Positions 60,095-64,000 of a DNA stretch of 64,000 nt are shown here, in pieces (position 1 is the stretch's first letter; each line of letters starts with the position of its first letter). Location of the stretch: assembly GCF_954871325.1 (NCBI RefSeq), contig NC_088776.1, forward strand, positions 30,800,508 through 30,864,507, read 5' to 3'. The DNA is from Gordionus sp. m RMFG-2023 (lineage: Eukaryota; Nematomorpha; Gordioida; Chordodea; Parachordodidae). The notes under the pieces are model-generated. The model did no database searches and was not told the origin of the DNA. It saw only the letters and a list, made by a program, of their open reading frames with translations. The translations under genes were made by a program, and so were the position numbers.

Positions 60095-61149
60095 CAGGGA
60101 CGGTTACGGTTCAGTATGTAAAAAATTATAATGGTTACGTTTTGGTTACGGTTCTTGAGAAGAAATTTATAACGGTTCGGTTCAACTAATTATAAAGGTT
60201 TAGTTCATTACGGTTAGAAATTTTTTTTTATTGAAACCATCTAGAATTAAAATAACTCATTTTTAAATATATTATTTGAACTATTTTTGATAGCCCTTTA
60301 AGATTTTTTTAACCTACAATATGATATATTATACATTTTTTTACTATAAATAGTTTTTGAGATATAAGCTTTACAGATTCCAAATGGCTCTTTTTTGCAC
60401 TTTTGAACCCCTATATCTTGGGAACCAGATGTGGTAGCTAGTTAAAATAAACGGATTTCTGATTTATATACAAATCTAAATAATTCCAGAAATTTTTAAC
60501 AATTTTAAAAGGGGTCGACCCAAAATGTGCCTTTTTTGATCGATTTGACATGGAATGGCCCTTGTGCAATTATTAAAAAGCTTGTACTATATTGATTAAT
60601 ATTTTTTTTAGGCATATTTTGAAATTGGTAAAATAATTTTATGACAATGCCAGCCAGGCGGCAAAAAAATATAATTTAATTGTTTTTTAAAAAAAAAGTC
60701 CGAATCCCCTTAAATATTTTTTTAAAAAAAATTTATTTTTGTTAATAAAATTATTTTTTGAAGGAGTTAAAAGAACCTTTAGAAAAAACGGTTAAACCGG
60801 TTCAGTTTTTATATTTTAGAGAAATAATTTGAATATACAGAATTATATAAACGTTCTCTTATAGTACTGGTGGTTCCTGCAACACGAGTTTCTGTAGAAA
60901 GGGCTAAGTTCAAATAATATATTTAAAAATGAGTTATTTTGAATCTTGTATATTTTTTTTATATATAATTCATAGATACTTATAATATAAATAAATTAGA
61001 AGATGGTTTCAATAAAAAAAAAATTTCTAACCGTAATGAACTAAACCTTTATAATTAGTTGAACCGAACCGTTATAAATTTCTTCTCAAGAACCGTAACC
61101 AAAACGTAACCATTATAATTTTTTACATACTGAACCGTAACCGTCCCTG
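60095..61149 (+). mobile_element. hAT relic at the centre of the palindrome
   Basis: The ends are CAGGGACGGTTACGGTTCAG and the inverted CTGAACCGTAACCGTCCCTG. GGTTACGGTT phrases fill the first 140 bp. A plus-strand stretch at about 60855-60900 reads VVPATRVSVERA, the hAT C-terminal box also seen at 37320. The flanks CATTTAAG and CTTAAATG are reverse complements of each other, not a direct duplication. The right end is therefore an inverted copy rather than an original end. Confidence 0.7.
60370..60563 (-). mobile_element. Relic end of the long-TIR transposon family
   Basis: Read on the minus strand, GGGCCATTCCATGTCAAATC, then GATCAAAAAA and a GTCGACCCC stretch, parallel the terminus of the element at 53657 (GGTGAATTCCATATCAAATC, AACCAAAAAA, CAACCCGACCC). 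The likeness continues inward (TATATCTTGGGAACC against the GATATGGGCG region). Only one end is present. Confidence 0.5.
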
Positions 61150-61504
61150 CTTAAATGTTCAACGAAAATTGTAACAATAATTCGATTTTTTATAAATATA
61201 TTTATAAATATTTTTTAAATAAAAAAGTCTTAATCTCATCCCTTTTCATTCATTATATGCCTTAATTTTATACTATTTCCTTTTTTTTAAATTCTCTTTT
61301 TAAATCCCTTATTTTGGCCTTTTAATTATATGGTGCCAGCCGCAAAAAAAGAGAAGAAAAAGTAATTAAATTATTTTATTTTTTTTTTCATGAGGATTCG
61401 GAATATTTTTTAAATATTTTTAAAAAAAATATTTAAAAAAAAAGATCCCGAATAAAACGTGGGGATTCCGAATCCAACATGATTCCATATCCCAATACGA
61501 CGTT

Positions 61505-62180
61505 TATATTAATAAACACCATAACAATTGTCACTTTTCTAAACATCTTCACTGAAATCTTAATTTAACATGTTTATATATTTACCCTCTTGTGTAAAAA
61601 AAGTTAAAAAATAACGAATATGCCAATTGTCACTTTTCTATGGTTCATATTCACTGAAATTTTAATTTAACATGTTTACAATTTATATTTCTACTCATTT
61701 GCTTCAAAAAAGTTTAAAAATAACACTTATGACAATTGCTACTTTTCACTATGGCATATCTTGATTGAAATTTTAATTTAACATGTTTACAATATAAAAT
61801 TACCCATTTGCTTCAAAAAAGTTTAAAATAACGATTATAAAATTGTCATTTTTCTATGGTACATCATCACTGAAATCTATATTTAACATGTCACGTATTT
61901 TTTACCTATTTGCTTCAAAATAAAGATAAAGACAATTGCCACTTTTTATGAGACATCTTCACTGAAATCTTAATTTAACATGCTTCTAATATATAGTTTT
62001 ACCCATTTTGAATCATAAAAATTCAGAAAGTTGCTTCAAAAAAATTTAAAAATAACGAATATTACAATTGTCACTTTTCTATGGTTAATCTTTACTGAAA
62101 TCTTAATTATTTTTACCCAATTGCCTAAATTTTTTAAAGTTTGAAAATAACGAATGTGAAAATTGCCACTTTCCTATGGT
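61505..62180. repeat. Diverged satellite array, about six units of 90-120 bp
   Basis: TGACAATTGTCACTTTTCTA-like, CATCTTCACTGAAATCTT, AATTTAACATGTTTA, and TTTGCTTCAAAAAAGTTTA phrases recur. The order of phrases matches the units in the 18150-19310 array, so this is an older branch of the same satellite family. Confidence 0.78.
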
Positions 62181-62399
62181 TCTGAATGATTTGTCTGCCA
62201 AAAAGTATTTTATTTTAATTTAACCCGTTCAAAATAAATTCATTTTTATAACTTACGCAATAAGAAATTTAACATTTAGATCAGGTCAAAATAAACCACC
62301 TAGATTTTGGACAAATGTCGTTTTTTTGGCTTCAACTCGAGCCAAAAAAAGACCCAAACTTTGAGCAGGATTCAAAAAATGAACTCGAAATTTGGGTCG

Positions 62400-62965
62400 C
62401 TTACCCATTCAAATTTTTATGTTACTAAAAGTTAAAAAAAATTTAACCCACCAAATATTAGAACTGCTCACTTAGAATGATTATATTTTTTTAATATTTA
62501 ATACTGAGGTCAAAAAAATATTAACAATCCTAATCCTCCCAAGTCCTAGATCAGTCCATTACTTTGAGTGAATATTACTTATGCAAAAAAATATTATTGG
62601 CTTTCATTTGAAAAACTAACAAATTTTTATATTATGAATTGTTTAAAAAATGATCCTTACCCTCCCAGAACCTAGATCCACTCACTAAACGCGGTTATTA
62701 TTTGACAGTAATATACGGCCTTTGCATAAAAGATATTATAATTAGCTTTCATTTGATATTCTTGTCAAATTTTTAGGTTCTGAAAAGTTTGAAGAATGAT
62801 CCTTACCCTCCCAGAACCTAGATCCACTCACTTAACTTGGTCATTATTTCGGCAGTAATATTTTAATTAACTTCTATTTGAAACTTATAACAAATTTTTT
62901 ATTATAGAAAGTTTAACAATTCTAACCCCCCCCAAGACCTAAACCTGCCCACTTAGAATGGTGAT
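62400..62965. repeat. Tandem repeat of about 170-185 bp, three to four units
   Basis: TGATCCTTACCCTCCCAGAAC followed by CTAGATCCACTCACT recurs at about 62650 and 62800. Older variants lie near 62525 (CCTAATCCTCCCAAGTCC) and 62915 (CTAACCCCCCCCAAGACC). The segments between them share TTTCATTTGA and AACAAATTTT. The units are diverged and carry no coding region. Confidence 0.75.
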
Positions 62966-63140
62966 TAAAATTGGAGTCAAAGGATATAATTTTTTTACTA
63001 TTCTAGTAAACACAAATTTTCATTATAAATAATTATAATCAGTATCCAATCATATTCATTTTTTCCATAATGCGAGGATTGGATAAAAGTTGTTCATGGG
63101 GTTAAAAAAAATTATTGGCGATTATTATAGAAAATTAGCT

Positions 63141-64000
63141 TTATTTAAATATTCTTATCCAATTTTTATTTTTAAATAATTTTTTATTAAATAGAGGCGT
63201 ATAATTGACATGTTTATAATCTTGTCTTTCATAACCAGGCTTTATGTTAGTGAATCTATCTGATGATTTTATCCGTTTATCATAATTAGTTTTTGCTATT
63301 TTATGCGGCAAAGTTGATAAAATAATTTTATCGGGTTTTAATGAACTGCGCCTATGATCTAATATAGATTTGATTGAGTTGTCTCTAAACTGATAATAAT
63401 TTTTAATATTATTATCATTCGTATTGTTTAATTCAATGGTATTCATGTCAATTTCATCTTCTAAGATAGAATTATTGGGATATAGCTTGGGTAGATTTAA
63501 AGATTGACCTTTATAATTATGATTTGTAATAGGTTTTAAATTAGAACTCATAAAACCGTCTTTTAATGTTAATGGTATTTCAATTATCTCATTTGTTTGT
63601 GGCAGATATCTACTAAATTCATCGCTAGACATTATATATGGAAAAATATAGTCTTGGGTTTGAAGATTATAAGATATATCATTTTCGTTCACAGCCTTTG
63701 GCATGTCATTTGTATAATAGGCTTCTTCGGTAATATTTATTTGGTTTTTATCGTATCCAATATATGGTGGCATTTGAATATTTTGCAAAGGACCTTGTGT
63801 TATTTGACTTGCGATATTTTCATTATAATTATCAGATTTACCTAAGTTATCGTAAGTATTATATTGTGGATGATATTCTTGTTGATGTTGATTTATGTAT
63901 GGATTGGAATAATAATTGAAAGGTTTTGAGAAATAACTATTAGCATTCATTTCCTGGCTTTGATATGCATTAAACTGATTAGCAGAATAATAAATTGGTT
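63141..64000 (-). CDS. Unrecognised Asn/Gln/Tyr-rich protein, 5' part beyond the window
   Basis: The frame is open from the right window edge down to a stop at 63141. A Met occurs at 63950, but the frame continues upstream of it (PIYYSANQFNAYQSQE), so the real start is outside the window and this is the C-terminal part or last exon. The visible 285 or so residues are hydrophilic. They are rich in Asn, Tyr, Gln and Ile at the start (NPYINQHQQEYHPQYNTYDN) and basic at the end (FNKKLFKNKNWIRIFK). No domain, signal peptide or membrane segment is evident. A Q/N-rich, probably disordered protein is the safest description. Its length without stops in AT-rich DNA supports a real host gene. Confidence 0.7.
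   Translation of the reverse strand, partial: PIYYSANQFNAYQSQEMNANSYFSKPFNYYSNPYINQHQQEYHPQYNTYDNLGKSDNYNENIASQITQGPLQNIQMPPYIGYDKNQINITEEAYYTNDMPKAVNENDISYNLQTQDYIFPYIMSSDEFSRYLPQTNEIIEIPLTLKDGFMSSNLKPITNHNYKGQSLNLPKLYPNNSILEDEIDMNTIELNNTNDNNIKNYYQFRDNSIKSILDHRRSSLKPDKIILSTLPHKIAKTNYDKRIKSSDRFTNIKPGYERQDYKHVNYTPLFNKKLFKNKNWIRIFK

Larger units (their letters stand above)
58061..61500. repeat. 3.4-kb palindrome (inverted duplication)
   Basis: The left arm is 58061-58150 plus 59865-60290 and the right arm is about 60905-61500 reversed. The match includes TCGTATTGGGATATGGAATC against GATTCCATATCCCAATACGA at the tips, CGGCTGGCACCATATAATTA against TAATTATATGGTGCCAGCCG, and GTTGAACATTTAAG against CTTAAATGTTCAAC. 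The duplicated arms include both ends of a hAT and its flanking DNA. Only the left arm holds a retroelement fragment (58150-59865). Confidence 0.85.

Overview
This is a strongly AT-rich stretch of animal-type nuclear DNA, with spliced genes, GT-AG introns, no operons and very many transposons. I cannot name the species. The one clearly recognisable host gene is an SR-protein kinase (SRPK) on the minus strand. Its sequence is animal-like but diverged, which suggests a fast-evolving invertebrate lineage.

Host genes. The SRPK gene runs from an ATG at 35117 down to a stop at 1077, about 34 kb, in 11 exons. Every exon was recovered by reading splice sites and codon phase by eye. They join to 574 codons including the stop, with all phases agreeing. 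Seven exons sit in compact clusters at the two ends with introns of 39-230 nt. The other four, in the middle, are isolated by introns of about 8.3, 11.4, 6.3 and 5.7 kb that are packed with mobile elements. A second, unrecognised Asn/Gln/Tyr-rich coding region enters from the right edge (63141-64000, minus) and is incomplete.

Left part, 1-35 kb (inside SRPK). Intron 6 holds a hAT element with a smaller hAT MITE inside it, and a fold-back hAT. Intron 5 is a nest five levels deep: hAT relic, then a second hAT, then a broken Gypsy fossil, then a 5.2-kb hAT-like element carrying two inverted satellite arrays, then a 224-bp MITE of the same end family. Intron 4 is a large interrupted inverted repeat with two hAT relics in one arm. 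Intron 3 holds a clean MITE and a hAT with another hAT inside it.

Right part, 35-64 kb. A minus-strand Gypsy fossil is split by a hAT (36964-39167) whose two-exon transposase reads through. Next come hAT fragments, a Gypsy gag-protease fossil, two more copies of the intron-3 hAT family, and a plus-strand Gypsy fossil split by a hAT that itself carries a transposon with about 600-bp terminal inverted repeats. After these lie a 3.4-kb palindrome with a retroelement fragment in one arm, diverged satellite repeats, and the right-edge gene.

Most insertions were dated relative to each other from intact target-site duplications: 8 bp for hAT, 4 bp for the long-TIR element. Two themes recur. First, GC-rich simple phrases mark the ends of each hAT family in an otherwise AT-rich genome. 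Second, there are many large inverted duplications. All family assignments are by recognition of motifs; no database search was possible.
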